Below are positions 1 through 8,887 of a stretch of 64,000 nucleotides of DNA, piece by piece; position 1 is the stretch's first letter; each line of letters opens with the position of its first letter. The position numbers and the translations under genes were made by a program. Origin of the DNA: an uncultured Cetobacterium sp. (GTDB lineage: Bacteria > Fusobacteriota > Fusobacteriia > Fusobacteriales > Fusobacteriaceae); NCBI RefSeq assembly GCF_945952365.1, contig NZ_CAMFHX010000009.1, positions 34,059-98,058 on the forward strand. Direction: 5' to 3'. The notes under the pieces are model-generated. The model was not told the DNA's origin, did not search any database, and saw nothing but the letters and a program-made list of their open reading frames with translations.

Positions 1-477
1 TAAAATAGGATTAACTTCAAAAATTTCTTTTAAAGAAGTCATAATTGCTAACATATAAGCTTTTAATTCAATTGATGAATCACTAGTTTCTTTGTTGTAT
101 TTAACTTTCCAACATAATCTAGAGTTACCAGGGACTACTTTTTTCTTTTTAAAACGCTCTACACCAAAAACAATAGCTTGAACAGAATCTTGAGAAATAG
201 AGGTTACCTTATTAATTTTAACAACAGTTCCTACATCATAAAGGTTAGAATTAAAATAGTCATTATCATCGATATCTTTAACAAAAACAAGTCCAATAAA
301 ACCGTTATAGTGTTCTTCAGCGTCTTTTATTGCTTGTAAAAAATCTTCTCCAGTAAATGCAATAGGAGTTAAAATATTTGGAAAAATAGGTCTTATAACA
401 AGAGGAAGAATAGGTATATCTTCAGGTAAAAGATCTCTTATATTAACAAGATCTGTTGAATTATGGCTTGTAGTCAT
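1..477 (-). CDS. lon: Lon protease, N-terminal part (gene runs off the window)
   Basis: ATP-dependent cytoplasmic protease for damaged and regulatory proteins. The minus-strand frame is open from an ATG at 477 to base 1 (159 codons) without a stop, so only the N-terminal substrate-recognition (LAN/PUA-like) domain is visible. Typical features are LPLVIRPIFPNILTPI near residue 24 (the LPLR-x-VVFPG-x-P region of Lon), then FIGLVFVKD and a SLKEIFEVNPIL helix at the window edge. A strong AAGGAGG precedes the start by about 6 bases. It is divergent from the polyphosphate operon; the AAA+ and Ser-Lys protease domains lie outside. The family call rests on the N-domain only. Confidence 0.85.
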   Translation of the reverse strand, partial: MTTSHNSTDLVNIRDLLPEDIPILPLVIRPIFPNILTPIAFTGEDFLQAIKDAEEHYNGFIGLVFVKDIDDNDYFNSNLYDVGTVVKINKVTSISQDSVQAIVFGVERFKKKKVVPGNSRLCWKVKYNKETSDSSIELKAYMLAIMTSLKEIFEVNPIL

Positions 478-638
478 AGACGCCTCCTTAAATTTATATT
501 ATCATATAGTTAGAGTACATATAATTGATAACATTTCCTTTTATAAATTCAAAATAAAGATATTGAATTTTATTTTGAAAGGAATATCTAGAAAAAAACA
601 GTAAATCCTTAAAAATATAAAAAATTTGGAGGGGCAGG
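478..638. promoter_or_regulatory. Divergent intergenic region between lon and ppx
   Basis: AT-rich spacer that must hold both promoters. A perfect 11-bp inverted repeat (TTCAAAATAAA at 548-558, TTTATTTTGAA at 569-579, 10-base loop) sits in the middle. A weak plus-strand promoter candidate is TTGAAT (563-568), 16 bases, TATCTA (585-590), which overlaps the right half of the repeat. SD sequences are AAGGAGG for lon and GGAGGGG for ppx. No CIRCE element is present here. Confidence 0.45.
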
Positions 639-2153
639 ATGAATGTAAGAAAAAGAATATGTGTTATGGATATAGGATCAAACTCTATAAGGATGGTTAT
701 CTATGAGATAACACCGAATAAAGCTTTTATACCGATAGAGGATATAAAAGAAACAATTAGACTTGGAGAGGGAATTAACGAAAAGAAAGAGTTAAAAGCA
801 GAGAAGATAAGTTTAGCTTTAAAGACAATACAACTTTTCAAAAAAGTTTGCTTAAAAAATAATGTAGATGAAATTGTAGCATTTGGAACTGCGGCATTAA
901 GAATTGCAACAAATGGAGAGTGGTTATTAAAAGAGATTTTGAAAACCACAGGAATAGATGTGATTGTATTTAAAGGAGAGGATGAAGCTTATTTCTCTTT
1001 TGAAGGAGCTATAAATACTTTAGATATAAACGAAGGAGTAGTAATAGATTTGGGTGGATCAAGTTTAGAGATTGTTCACTTTAAAAATAGAGAAGCTTTA
1101 GAACGAGTGAGTTTGAATTTTGGAGCTGTAACTTTATCAGAGGTTGTTGATTTGAAAGATAAATTAGGAAAAAAAGATGAAAATATTTTAAGAGAATTCA
1201 TAAGAGAAGAATTAAAATTTGTTGAATGGAAAGATAACATCAAAAATTTACCGTTGATAGGTGTTGGAGGAACGGTTAGAAATATAGGCGGAGTTCATCT
1301 TTATATGAATAACTACCCTTTAGAGCTACTTCATAACTATAGAGTTAGCGTTGAAGGAGTAGAGGATGTAGTTAAAAAGTTAAAAGAGTTGGACTATAAA
1401 GAGAAGCAGGATGTCCAAGGTTTATCTAAGGCTAGAGCGGATATGTTTATAGGAGCAGCTATAGCAGTTGAAGAGGTTTTAACATATTTTAAATTAAAAG
1501 AGTTAATAATAAGTGGTTATGGAATTAGAGAGGGGGTTCTTTACGAACGTTTAAGTGAATGTGGAAAAGTAGTAGATAATCCATTTGAAGATGGATTTAA
1601 AGATGTAGTAGAGATATTAAGTGTAAATCCATTTCTGAAAGAAAAGCAGTATAAAATATTTAAAAAAATATATGAAAAAATAAACGAAGAGTATAGTTTT
1701 AATTCTATAAATGAAAAGATAATAAAAATTGTGACATACTTATATGATATAGGGAAATGTATAAATTATGTAAACTACCCTTTACATTCTGCGTATATGA
1801 TATTAAACTTAGGGATAAAAGGAGTAGAACAAAAGGAGTTAATTGCTGCAGCTTTAATTGTAGCTAGAGGAAATAAAAAATATAAAGGACTAGAAAAATA
1901 CAAAGATTTATTTGAGGATTATGAAGTAGATGAGTTTATGATGCTTTCTAAAATTTTGAATATCACTAATATCTTTAGTGATGATTTATTATTAGATGAA
2001 AAAAACTTTGATATAGAAGTGAATAAGGATGAGATTGTATTTTATATAAAAGAAAAAGATGAAGAGGATTTAAAAGTGATTGATCTATTTATTTCTCAAA
2101 AGAAATTTATAAATACATTCGATAAAAAGCTAAAGTTTAAATTGAAAAAATAG
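639..2153 (+). CDS. ppx: Exopolyphosphatase, Ppx/GppA family
   Basis: Hydrolyses terminal phosphate from polyphosphate (or pppGpp) in the cytoplasm. The ASKHA-fold motifs are intact: phosphate-1 loop DIGSNSIRM from residue 11, FGTAALRIA near 82, the acidic GEDEA stretch near 113, phosphate-2 loop DLGGSSLEIV from 137, and GVGGTVRNIGG. The C-terminal half carries an HD-like helical domain in which the diagnostic HD is YD (Tyr369-Asp370), so metal-dependent hydrolysis by that domain is doubtful. Length 504 is normal for the long Ppx form. SD GGAGGGG precedes the ATG. First gene of a polyphosphate operon; the next gene is a paralogue with the opposite pattern of motif loss. Confidence 0.88.
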   Translation: MNVRKRICVMDIGSNSIRMVIYEITPNKAFIPIEDIKETIRLGEGINEKKELKAEKISLALKTIQLFKKVCLKNNVDEIVAFGTAALRIATNGEWLLKEILKTTGIDVIVFKGEDEAYFSFEGAINTLDINEGVVIDLGGSSLEIVHFKNREALERVSLNFGAVTLSEVVDLKDKLGKKDENILREFIREELKFVEWKDNIKNLPLIGVGGTVRNIGGVHLYMNNYPLELLHNYRVSVEGVEDVVKKLKELDYKEKQDVQGLSKARADMFIGAAIAVEEVLTYFKLKELIISGYGIREGVLYERLSECGKVVDNPFEDGFKDVVEILSVNPFLKEKQYKIFKKIYEKINEEYSFNSINEKIIKIVTYLYDIGKCINYVNYPLHSAYMILNLGIKGVEQKELIAAALIVARGNKKYKGLEKYKDLFEDYEVDEFMMLSKILNITNIFSDDLLLDEKNFDIEVNKDEIVFYIKEKDEEDLKVIDLFISQKKFINTFDKKLKFKLKK

Positions 2154-2163
2154 GGTGGGGATT

Positions 2164-3690
2164 ATGCTGACTTATGCGGTAATTGAGATTAATTCAACTT
2201 TTATAGAGATGAGAATTTATGAAAAGAGGGATAGTAGTTATAGAGTTTTAGAAAAAATAACAGAGGATATAAATATTTTTAAAGAGATGAGAGAGAAAAA
2301 TGAGATATCTTTAGAAAAAATGAGAAAGATGTGTGATATTTTAAAGAAAATGAACAATTTATCTAGAGATTATGGAGTTTTAGATAAAAAAATTATATTT
2401 AGTGATTTTTTTAAAAATATAAGTAACTTTCCAATGATAGTTGATCAGATTAAATTAAAAGTAAATATACCTGTAGAGGATATAGATTTAAATGAAAAAA
2501 CATATCTTTCGATAAAAAAGGTTATCTATTCTGAAAAAGATATATTTTCTAAAAAGGATAGCAGGTTATTTTTTAATATGAAATCATTTAGTTCAAGTGT
2601 TTATCTTTTTTATAAAGGTGAACTCTCAATAAATGAAAATATAAACTTGGGTGTTGAAAAATTATATTCTATTTTAGAAGAAAATAATATTCACTCTAAA
2701 AAGGCGTTTGATTTTATTTGTGACTATATGGAGAGTTATGTTGAATTTGTGAGAAAAGGAATTGGACGTAAAGTAATAAAAAAGTTAATTTTAGAGGGAG
2801 AGTTAGAAGAGAAAGTAATGAAGATATTATTTTCTAAAAAACCTCTTGAAAGCATAACTTTAGCAGATTTGAAAGATAAGTTAAAATATATTCAAGAGCA
2901 CTCTTATAATGAGATAGCCTTAAAGTATGGTTGTACTTTATCAATGGCAAAATTGATGGTTATATCACTTTGTTTAATTATAAGCTTTTGTGATTATTTT
3001 GAAATTCAAGAGATTAAATTTTTAAATTTTAATATAAAGGATATTTGTGCATTGGAAAAGTTTTATCCAGAGTTAAAAAAGAAATTTGATGATACTTTAT
3101 GGAAAATAACATTAGATTCAGTGATAGAGCTAGGAGAAAGATTTGATTTTGACAAGGAACACTCAGAGTTTGTAAAAGATATAGGTTTAAAACTTTTAGA
3201 AAATTTGAAAAAATATCACTCTTTAGGAAAAGAGGAGTATAGATATTTTGTTGTAGCAGCTTATCTTCATGATATAGGAAAAGTAATAGATTTTAAAGAG
3301 CATAGTGAACACTCAGCTTATATTTTAGAGAATACAACAATTTTTGGTTTGAATAAAGAGGTGATTGAAAAGATAGCTTTTATAGTTAGAGCTCATACTG
3401 CTAGTGCAAAATTAGAAGAACTTTATAACTACGAGTTTAAAGGAGAAGAGCTAATAAAGCTATTAAAAATAGTAGCCATAATAAAGATAGCGACAGCTCT
3501 TGATAGAGGAAAAAAACAGAGGCTATATAATGAGAAGATTAGATTAGAGTGTAATACTTTAGTAATAGAGTTTGATACAGATGAAGATTTTTATATGGAG
3601 AAAAGTAGTTTTGAAAAACAATCAAAGTTATTTAAATATCTTTTTGATTTAGATGTAGAGCTTAAAATAAACAGGAGGTTTGGGGAGTAA
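2164..3690 (+). CDS. Ppx/GppA-like paralogue with degenerate phosphatase domain and intact HD domain
   Basis: 508 residues, aligned end to end with the preceding Ppx. The phosphate-1 loop has become IEINSTFIEM and the phosphate-2 region FFNMKSFSSSV, so the acidic and glycine residues needed for ATP/polyphosphate binding are gone. In contrast the C-terminal domain has AAYLHDIGKVIDFKEHSEH (His369-Asp370), VRAHT and ATALDRG, the ligands of a working HD phosphohydrolase. A GTG at 2155 lies inside the purine-rich SD; the ATG at 2164 is the likelier start. It ends with TAA overlapping the ppk ATG by one base. Substrate unknown; a nucleotide (for example ppGpp) or a regulatory role toward Ppx/Ppk is possible but is inference. 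Confidence 0.7.
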   Translation: MLTYAVIEINSTFIEMRIYEKRDSSYRVLEKITEDINIFKEMREKNEISLEKMRKMCDILKKMNNLSRDYGVLDKKIIFSDFFKNISNFPMIVDQIKLKVNIPVEDIDLNEKTYLSIKKVIYSEKDIFSKKDSRLFFNMKSFSSSVYLFYKGELSINENINLGVEKLYSILEENNIHSKKAFDFICDYMESYVEFVRKGIGRKVIKKLILEGELEEKVMKILFSKKPLESITLADLKDKLKYIQEHSYNEIALKYGCTLSMAKLMVISLCLIISFCDYFEIQEIKFLNFNIKDICALEKFYPELKKKFDDTLWKITLDSVIELGERFDFDKEHSEFVKDIGLKLLENLKKYHSLGKEEYRYFVVAAYLHDIGKVIDFKEHSEHSAYILENTTIFGLNKEVIEKIAFIVRAHTASAKLEELYNYEFKGEELIKLLKIVAIIKIATALDRGKKQRLYNEKIRLECNTLVIEFDTDEDFYMEKSSFEKQSKLFKYLFDLDVELKINRRFGE

Positions 3691-5726
3691 TGGCTTATAC
3701 TGGAAAGGATTTTTACAATAGGGAATTGAGCTGGATAGAGTTTAATAAGAGGGTTTTGTCGGAAGCAGAAGGAGTTGAAAATCCACTTTTAGAAAAATTG
3801 AAGTTTTTAGCTATTGTAAGTTCAAATTTTGATGAGTTTTTCAAAGTTAGGGTAGCTGGATTGAAAGCTCAAGAGGAATCAAATTTAGAGTTAAGAGATA
3901 TGGCTGGATTTCTTCCAAAAGAGCAGCTGTTGATGATAAAAAAAGAGGTTACAGATGTTGTTGATAAGCAATATAAGTATTACACATCTATAATGGAGAA
4001 AATAAAAAAAGATGGAAAGATATCTATAAAAAATTATAATGAATTAGCTGGAAAAGAGTTAAGATTTATAGAGAACTATTACAGTGAAACAATATTTCCG
4101 ATTTTAACACCTATGGCAATTGATACATTTAGACCATTTCCTCATTTAAATAGTGGAGCTATAAATCTAATTTTAAATGTTAAGGAAAAAGATGGAATAT
4201 CTTTTGCTATTGTTGAAGTACCTAGAGTAATCAACAGATTGATAAAGCTTCCGGGAGGAAATAGTTTTATTCTTTTAGAAGAGGTGGTAAAAAATAATCT
4301 GAAGAGATTGTTTAATGGCTATGAAATAATAGATATTGGACATTTTAGAATAACAAGAGATGAAGACTTAGGAATTGATGATAATAATGGTGCTGAGGAT
4401 TTACTTTCAGAGATTGAAAAAGAGGTAAAAAATAGAAAATGGGGAAATCCTGTTAGGGTTGAATATATAGATGGAGTATCTAAAAAAAGCTTAGAGTTTT
4501 TAAAAGAGCAGATAGAACTAGAGGAACAAAATTTTTATTCGGTTTTAGGCCCACTTGATTTAACTTTTTTATGGGGTGTTGTAGGAGTAGTAGGAGCAGA
4601 GGAGTTACGATTTGTAAAGAATACTCCAAAGTATTATAAAGAACTAGCTGGAGAAAATTTGTTTAGAGTTTTATCTAAGAGGAATATACTGTTGAGACAT
4701 CCATTTGAAAGTTTTGAACATGTAATCGACATGGTTAAAGTTTCAGCTCAAGACCCAAAAGTATTGGCTATAAAACAAACTCTTTATAGAGTGAGTGGAG
4801 ATTCTCCAATAATAAAATATTTAAAAAAAGCTGCTGAAAATGGAAAACAAGTAACTGTTCTTGTGGAGTTAAAAGCAAGATTTGATGAGGAAAGAAATGT
4901 AAAATGGGCTAGAGAGTTAGAGGAAGCAGGGTGCCATGTAATATATGGACTGAGTGGACTAAAGACTCACGCTAAGTGTCTTTTGGTTATTAGAAAAGAG
5001 GATGATGGAATAAAAAGATATATTCACTTAGGAACTGGTAACTATAATGATTCTACAGCTAAGTTATATGTTGATTATTCATTCTTTACTAAAGATGAAG
5101 AGATGGGAATAGATGCAAGTCATCTATTTAATAAACTTACAGGATTTTCTATAATTGATGATTGGAAAAAATTGATTGTTGCTCCAACACACTTAAGACC
5201 TAGTTTATATAAACTTATAGATAGAGAGATTGAAAATGTTAAAAAAGGTGGTTTAGGAAAAGTTACAATAAAAGTAAATGGGTTAACAGATCAAGGAATA
5301 ATTGAAAAGCTTTATGACGCTTCTAAAGCAGGTGTTGAAATTATTTTAATTGTAAGAGGAGCTTGCTGTTTAAAAAGTGGTATTGAAGGGTTGAGTGAAA
5401 ATATAAAAGTATACAGTTTAGTAGGAAGATTTTTAGAGCATGATAGAATATATTTCTTTGAAAATAATGGAGATGAAGAGCTTTATTTAGGAAGTGCAGA
5501 CTGTATGAGAAGAAATTTAGATGGAAGAGTTGAAACAATATTTCCATTAGAAAATAAAGATGATAGAAAAAAAGTTACACAATTTTTAAAGGATATTTTA
5601 AAAGATAATGTAAAATTAAGAATACAAAACAGAGATGGTAGTTATTCGTTAGTGGGTGCTAAAAATAAAAAAGGAACTCTAAAGTATAACTATCAGGAGA
5701 ATTATAGAGAAAAGTATATAGAGTAA
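3690..5726 (+). CDS. ppk1: Polyphosphate kinase 1
   Basis: Transfers the gamma phosphate of ATP to a growing polyphosphate chain. The start FYNRELSWIEFNKRVLSEA is the N-domain signature. The catalytic histidine is in GLKTHAKCLLV (His427), followed by YIHLGTGNYNDSTA; the second conserved histidine is in FLEHDRIYFF (His584). The C-terminal arginine-rich nucleotide-binding segment (SADCMRRNLDGRVE) is present. 678 residues is the usual length. Its start overlaps the previous stop by one base (TAATG), implying translational coupling; pgl follows after 27 bases. Confidence 0.96.
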   Translation: MAYTGKDFYNRELSWIEFNKRVLSEAEGVENPLLEKLKFLAIVSSNFDEFFKVRVAGLKAQEESNLELRDMAGFLPKEQLLMIKKEVTDVVDKQYKYYTSIMEKIKKDGKISIKNYNELAGKELRFIENYYSETIFPILTPMAIDTFRPFPHLNSGAINLILNVKEKDGISFAIVEVPRVINRLIKLPGGNSFILLEEVVKNNLKRLFNGYEIIDIGHFRITRDEDLGIDDNNGAEDLLSEIEKEVKNRKWGNPVRVEYIDGVSKKSLEFLKEQIELEEQNFYSVLGPLDLTFLWGVVGVVGAEELRFVKNTPKYYKELAGENLFRVLSKRNILLRHPFESFEHVIDMVKVSAQDPKVLAIKQTLYRVSGDSPIIKYLKKAAENGKQVTVLVELKARFDEERNVKWARELEEAGCHVIYGLSGLKTHAKCLLVIRKEDDGIKRYIHLGTGNYNDSTAKLYVDYSFFTKDEEMGIDASHLFNKLTGFSIIDDWKKLIVAPTHLRPSLYKLIDREIENVKKGGLGKVTIKVNGLTDQGIIEKLYDASKAGVEIILIVRGACCLKSGIEGLSENIKVYSLVGRFLEHDRIYFFENNGDEELYLGSADCMRRNLDGRVETIFPLENKDDRKKVTQFLKDILKDNVKLRIQNRDGSYSLVGAKNKKGTLKYNYQENYREKYIE

Positions 5727-5753
5727 ATTATATTTTAAGAAGGGGTGAATCTT

Positions 5754-6398
5754 ATGAGGTTGATAAAAGTTTCAAAGAAAGTGGATTTATTTAAAAAAGC
5801 CATTGATATATTTAAAGAAACAACTTATGGAAAAGAAATAGTTAATATCGCTTTTTCAGGCGGAAGAACACCGAAAGAGTTTTTTACAAAATTATCAAAA
5901 GAGGATATTGATTGGGATAAGATAAATATATTTTTAGTAGATGAAAGATTTGTTCCCTTAGATAGTGAGCATAGTAACTACAATCTATTAAAAAAAAATC
6001 TTTTAGATAAGATAGAGATTCCAGAAAAAAATATACACAAAGTTGAAATTTTAAAAACACCATTAGATTCTAAAATAGATTATGAAAAAAGATTATTAAA
6101 ATATTTTAAAGGGGATATAAAATTTGACGCAGTTTATTTAGGAGTTGGAGAAGATGGTCATACAGGTTCAATTTTTACATTAGATGATGTAGAGGTTGAA
6201 GAACCGACTCTTATAACTGAAAGCTCAAATCATCCGTATAAAAGAATAACGTTGAGTATGGAAACTATAAATAAAGCTGAGAAAAAAATATTAATTGCAA
6301 CAAAAGAAAAAGGGTATGTTTTAGAAAATCTACCTCAATGGAGATGTCCTGCATTTTTTATAGAGGACCCTATTATATTGGTAGAATATGAAAAATAA
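5754..6398 (+). CDS. pgl: 6-phosphogluconolactonase
   Basis: Hydrolyses 6-phosphogluconolactone to 6-phosphogluconate in the oxidative pentose phosphate pathway. DevB/NagB-type motifs: NIAFSGGRTPKEFF near residue 30, NIFLVDERFVP, HSNYNLLKKNLL, and LGVGEDGHTGSIF. 214 residues from the ATG at 5754; an in-frame GTG at 5745 lies within the AAGGGG SD and is less likely. Last gene of the polyphosphate operon; the gene pairing with ppk is unusual functionally. A new promoter follows at once for the next gene. Confidence 0.88.
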   Translation: MRLIKVSKKVDLFKKAIDIFKETTYGKEIVNIAFSGGRTPKEFFTKLSKEDIDWDKINIFLVDERFVPLDSEHSNYNLLKKNLLDKIEIPEKNIHKVEILKTPLDSKIDYEKRLLKYFKGDIKFDAVYLGVGEDGHTGSIFTLDDVEVEEPTLITESSNHPYKRITLSMETINKAEKKILIATKEKGYVLENLPQWRCPAFFIEDPIILVEYEK

Positions 6399-6403
6399 AA
6401 TTC

Positions 6404-6432
6404 TTGACTTTTAAACTAAAGTTTTATATTAT
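6404..6432 (+). promoter_or_regulatory. Promoter of the thioredoxin-like gene
   Basis: TTGACT (6404-6409), 17-base spacer, TATTAT (6427-6432), close to the sigma-70 consensus. It starts 5 bases after the pgl stop, so the small redox gene has its own strong promoter. Confidence 0.75.
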
Positions 6433-6473
6433 ATGTATTATATACAGAATAAGTATAAATGGAGGAAGAAATT

Positions 6474-6737
6474 ATGAGAATAATGTTATTTACAACACCA
6501 ACTTGTCAATACTGTGGACCAGCAAAAGAGTTATTAGCAGATACAGAGGGTGTAGAAGTTATAAACGCAATGGAGAACCAAGAGTTAGCAGCAATGTATG
6601 GAATTAGATCTGTACCTTGTTTAGTAGTAGAGAAATGTAGTGGAACACAATCTTACGTAGGATTAGATCAAATCGCTAGATTCGTTGACGAGAAAGGTCA
6701 AGCATCTGGTGGATGTGGATGTAGCTGCGGGCATTAA
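6474..6737 (+). CDS. Small thioredoxin/glutaredoxin-like protein with Cys-rich tail
   Basis: 87-residue cytoplasmic thiol-disulfide protein. The fold is shown by the beta strand IMLFTTPTC, the redox pair CQYC (residues 11-14), a helix, and the cis-proline motif IRSVPCLVV. The C-terminus ends GGCGCSCGH: three Cys and a terminal His not needed for the fold and resembling a metal-binding tail. Start chosen at ATG 6474 because GGAGGAAG lies 4-6 bases upstream; the ATG at 6459 precedes that SD. Monocistronic: strong promoter before it and a strong terminator after it. Partner unknown. Confidence 0.8.
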   Translation: MRIMLFTTPTCQYCGPAKELLADTEGVEVINAMENQELAAMYGIRSVPCLVVEKCSGTQSYVGLDQIARFVDEKGQASGGCGCSCGH

Positions 6738-6745
6738 TTATTAGG

Positions 6746-6778
6746 CCATGTAAACAATAGTTTACATGGTTTTTTTTT
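6746..6778 (+). terminator. Intrinsic terminator
   Basis: Perfect 10-bp stem CCATGTAAAC / GTTTACATGG with loop AATA, followed by nine T. It closes the thioredoxin-like transcript; the next SD is only about 20 bases further on. Confidence 0.92.
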
Positions 6779-6807
6779 CGATGTATAATAAGCTCAGAGG
6801 TGAAAAT

Positions 6808-7185
6808 ATGAGAAAAAAAATATTTTTATTTTTGCTTCTTTCTATTATTTCAATTTTTGGAGGTATTAGGGAGGAAGCTAAAAATAAAGCAAACCTATAT
6901 ACTTTTGTAAGTTCTGAAATAAAAGAGTTGAAAAACGAAAAAAAAGATAAGCATATTGTGCTTAATATTTCTAAGAAAAATATCGAGCTTCTAAATAGCT
7001 CAAATAGAAATAAAAAAGATGAAGATATCGATGAAAATGAAACTCAAATCTATTTAATTAATTCTAATTTTACTCCAATTTTAAAAATTAGTTTTGTAGA
7101 TAAAGAGTTGTTAAAAAAATATTCATATAAAAACTTAACTTATACAATTTTAAATAGAGATGAAAATAGAGTTTTAAGAATTTAA
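6808..7185 (+). CDS. Small secreted protein of unknown function
   Basis: 125 residues from the ATG at 6808 (SD AGAGGTGA). The N-terminus MRKKIFLFLLLSIISIFGG is a typical signal peptide (positive end, hydrophobic core). The remainder is charged, Lys/Asn-rich, with a predicted beta-strand tail (QIYLINSNFTPILKISFVD). No family recognised. A longer frame starting at 6766 lies inside the terminator and is rejected. The preceding terminator leaves little room for a promoter, so expression may depend on read-through. Confidence 0.6.
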   Translation: MRKKIFLFLLLSIISIFGGIREEAKNKANLYTFVSSEIKELKNEKKDKHIVLNISKKNIELLNSSNRNKKDEDIDENETQIYLINSNFTPILKISFVDKELLKKYSYKNLTYTILNRDENRVLRI

Positions 7186-7233
7186 AAATAGTTTTTTCAG
7201 AAAATATATATTATATAAAAATTGGAGGAAAAA

Positions 7234-7410
7234 ATGAAAAAACTATTAATAACTGAAGAGAATGAAATTTTACAAAAGAAAGAGAGCTTTATGGAAAGAT
7301 TTTTTAAGGTTCTTTTTTTAATTATGTTTGTGGGATCATATTTGTTACTCGTAGGAGTTATGTCTTTTAAGCTTTTAGAATATATATTTATATATTTTAT
7401 TTCAAGGTAG
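7234..7410 (+). CDS. Small single-span membrane protein
   Basis: 58 residues from ATG 7234, preceded by TTGGAGG. Polar N-terminus (MKKLLITEENEILQKKES), then one long hydrophobic stretch (FFKVLFLIMFVGSYLLLVG) and an aromatic hydrophobic tail. It ends 8 bases before the K+/H+ antiporter and is probably cotranscribed with it; an accessory role to the transporter is inference. No family recognised. Confidence 0.55.
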   Translation: MKKLLITEENEILQKKESFMERFFKVLFLIMFVGSYLLLVGVMSFKLLEYIFIYFISR

Positions 7411-7418
7411 GTGTATAG

Positions 7419-8813
7419 ATGGGTGTTGAAATATTAGTAGTTGGAATTATAATACTTATCAGTTTATTTTCAATAAGAATCTCTAAAAAATTGGAGATTC
7501 CTTTGTTAATAATGTTTTTATTAGTAGGAATGTTAGCTGGTTCAGAAGGAGTTGGAGGAATATATTTTGATAATGCTTTAGTTGCTCAAAATATAGGAAC
7601 GATAGCTTTGATGTTTATAATATTTTCAGGTGGATTGGAAACAGATAAGGCAGATGTTAGAAAATCAATATGTCCGAGCGGAATTTTGGCAACTTTAGGT
7701 GTGCTTTTAACAGCGGGATTATCCAGTGTTGCTGTGTATTATTTAACTGATTTTACTTTGAAAGAGTCACTACTTTTCAGTGCAATGGTTTCATCGACTG
7801 ATGCAGCGGCTGTTATGTCAATACTAGGAGATTCGAAGTTAAAAAAAGATGTTAAATCTGTTGTTGAGATTGAATCTGGAAGTAATGACCCTATGGCTTA
7901 TGCACTGATACTATTTCTTCTTTCGTTTTTCAAAGAGGGAGAAAACCCATCTTTAGTTGTAGGAGTTATATTTTTATTAAAACAGATAACTTTAGGAGCT
8001 ATGATAGGTTATATCTTTGGAAGAATAACTCTGCCTTTAGCGAACTATATAAAAATAGTGAGAGAGGAGTTTTTAACGATTCATCTTATAGCAATGCTGT
8101 TTATATGTTTTGGGTTGGCTACAGTTTTTGATGGAAATGGATTCTTAGCTATATATATAGCTGGAATAATGGTTGGAAATAAAAAGTTTAACTATAAATT
8201 AAACTCTATCAGAAATATGAGACTTATAACTTGGTTTATGCAAATAGGGATGTTTGTAATGTTAGGTCTTCTTGTTTTTCCGAGTCAACTACTTGGTTAT
8301 ATAGCGGTAGGAAGTTTACTCTCTGTAATTATGATTATTGTTGTTAGAATACTTATTGTTTATGGATTGTTACTTCCATTTAAATTTTCTTCGAAAGAGA
8401 AACTTTTTATATCTTGGGCTGGACTAAAAGGAGCTGTTCCAATTATATTTGCAACGATGGCTGTCACAGAGGGATTACCTAATGCTCAAGGGATGTTTAA
8501 TCTAACGTTTTATATTGTTGTATTCTCAGTTTTACTTCAAGGGATGACATTGAAGTATGTCGGAAAAAAGTTGAATCTATTTGAAGAGGAGATTGAAACA
8601 GAGAACGCTATTGAAATGGATGAATTAGAGGAGTTGGCACTGAAGAAGATGTTACTTCATGAAGATTCTGAGTATGTGGATAAAAAAATCAAAGAGTTAG
8701 AACTTCCATCAGGAATGTTGATTGTTTCGATTAAAAGAGGGGATTCATACGTAACTCCTAAAGGTGATGTGGTGCTTTTAGTAGGAGATACACTTCTATT
8801 TTCTCGAAATTAA
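7419..8813 (+). CDS. Potassium/proton antiporter, NhaP2/CvrA type (CPA1)
   Basis: Inner-membrane cation/H+ exchanger for K+ and pH homeostasis. 464 residues with about 12 hydrophobic segments; CPA1 features are the SSTDAAAVMSIL motif near residue 127 and ESGSNDPMAYAL near 151, which carry the conserved transport Asp residues. The cytoplasmic C-terminal 80 residues (KKIKELELPSGMLIVSIKRGD to GDVVLLVGDTLLF) form a TrkA-C/RCK_C ligand-binding domain as in NhaP2-type proteins. Start ATG 7419 follows AGGTAGG. Ion specificity is inferred from domain layout. Confidence 0.85.
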   Translation: MGVEILVVGIIILISLFSIRISKKLEIPLLIMFLLVGMLAGSEGVGGIYFDNALVAQNIGTIALMFIIFSGGLETDKADVRKSICPSGILATLGVLLTAGLSSVAVYYLTDFTLKESLLFSAMVSSTDAAAVMSILGDSKLKKDVKSVVEIESGSNDPMAYALILFLLSFFKEGENPSLVVGVIFLLKQITLGAMIGYIFGRITLPLANYIKIVREEFLTIHLIAMLFICFGLATVFDGNGFLAIYIAGIMVGNKKFNYKLNSIRNMRLITWFMQIGMFVMLGLLVFPSQLLGYIAVGSLLSVIMIIVVRILIVYGLLLPFKFSSKEKLFISWAGLKGAVPIIFATMAVTEGLPNAQGMFNLTFYIVVFSVLLQGMTLKYVGKKLNLFEEEIETENAIEMDELEELALKKMLLHEDSEYVDKKIKELELPSGMLIVSIKRGDSYVTPKGDVVLLVGDTLLFSRN

Positions 8814-8887
8814 TTGTATTTTTCTCAATATAGTTATAAAATAGAATATAAAATTAATTTATTTTTTGTTTAAAAGGACGTGAGAAA

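Noticed and set aside
6404..6607. 67-codon ORF beginning in the promoter of the thioredoxin-like gene
   Set aside because: Overlaps the real gene in another frame and starts at the -35 box.
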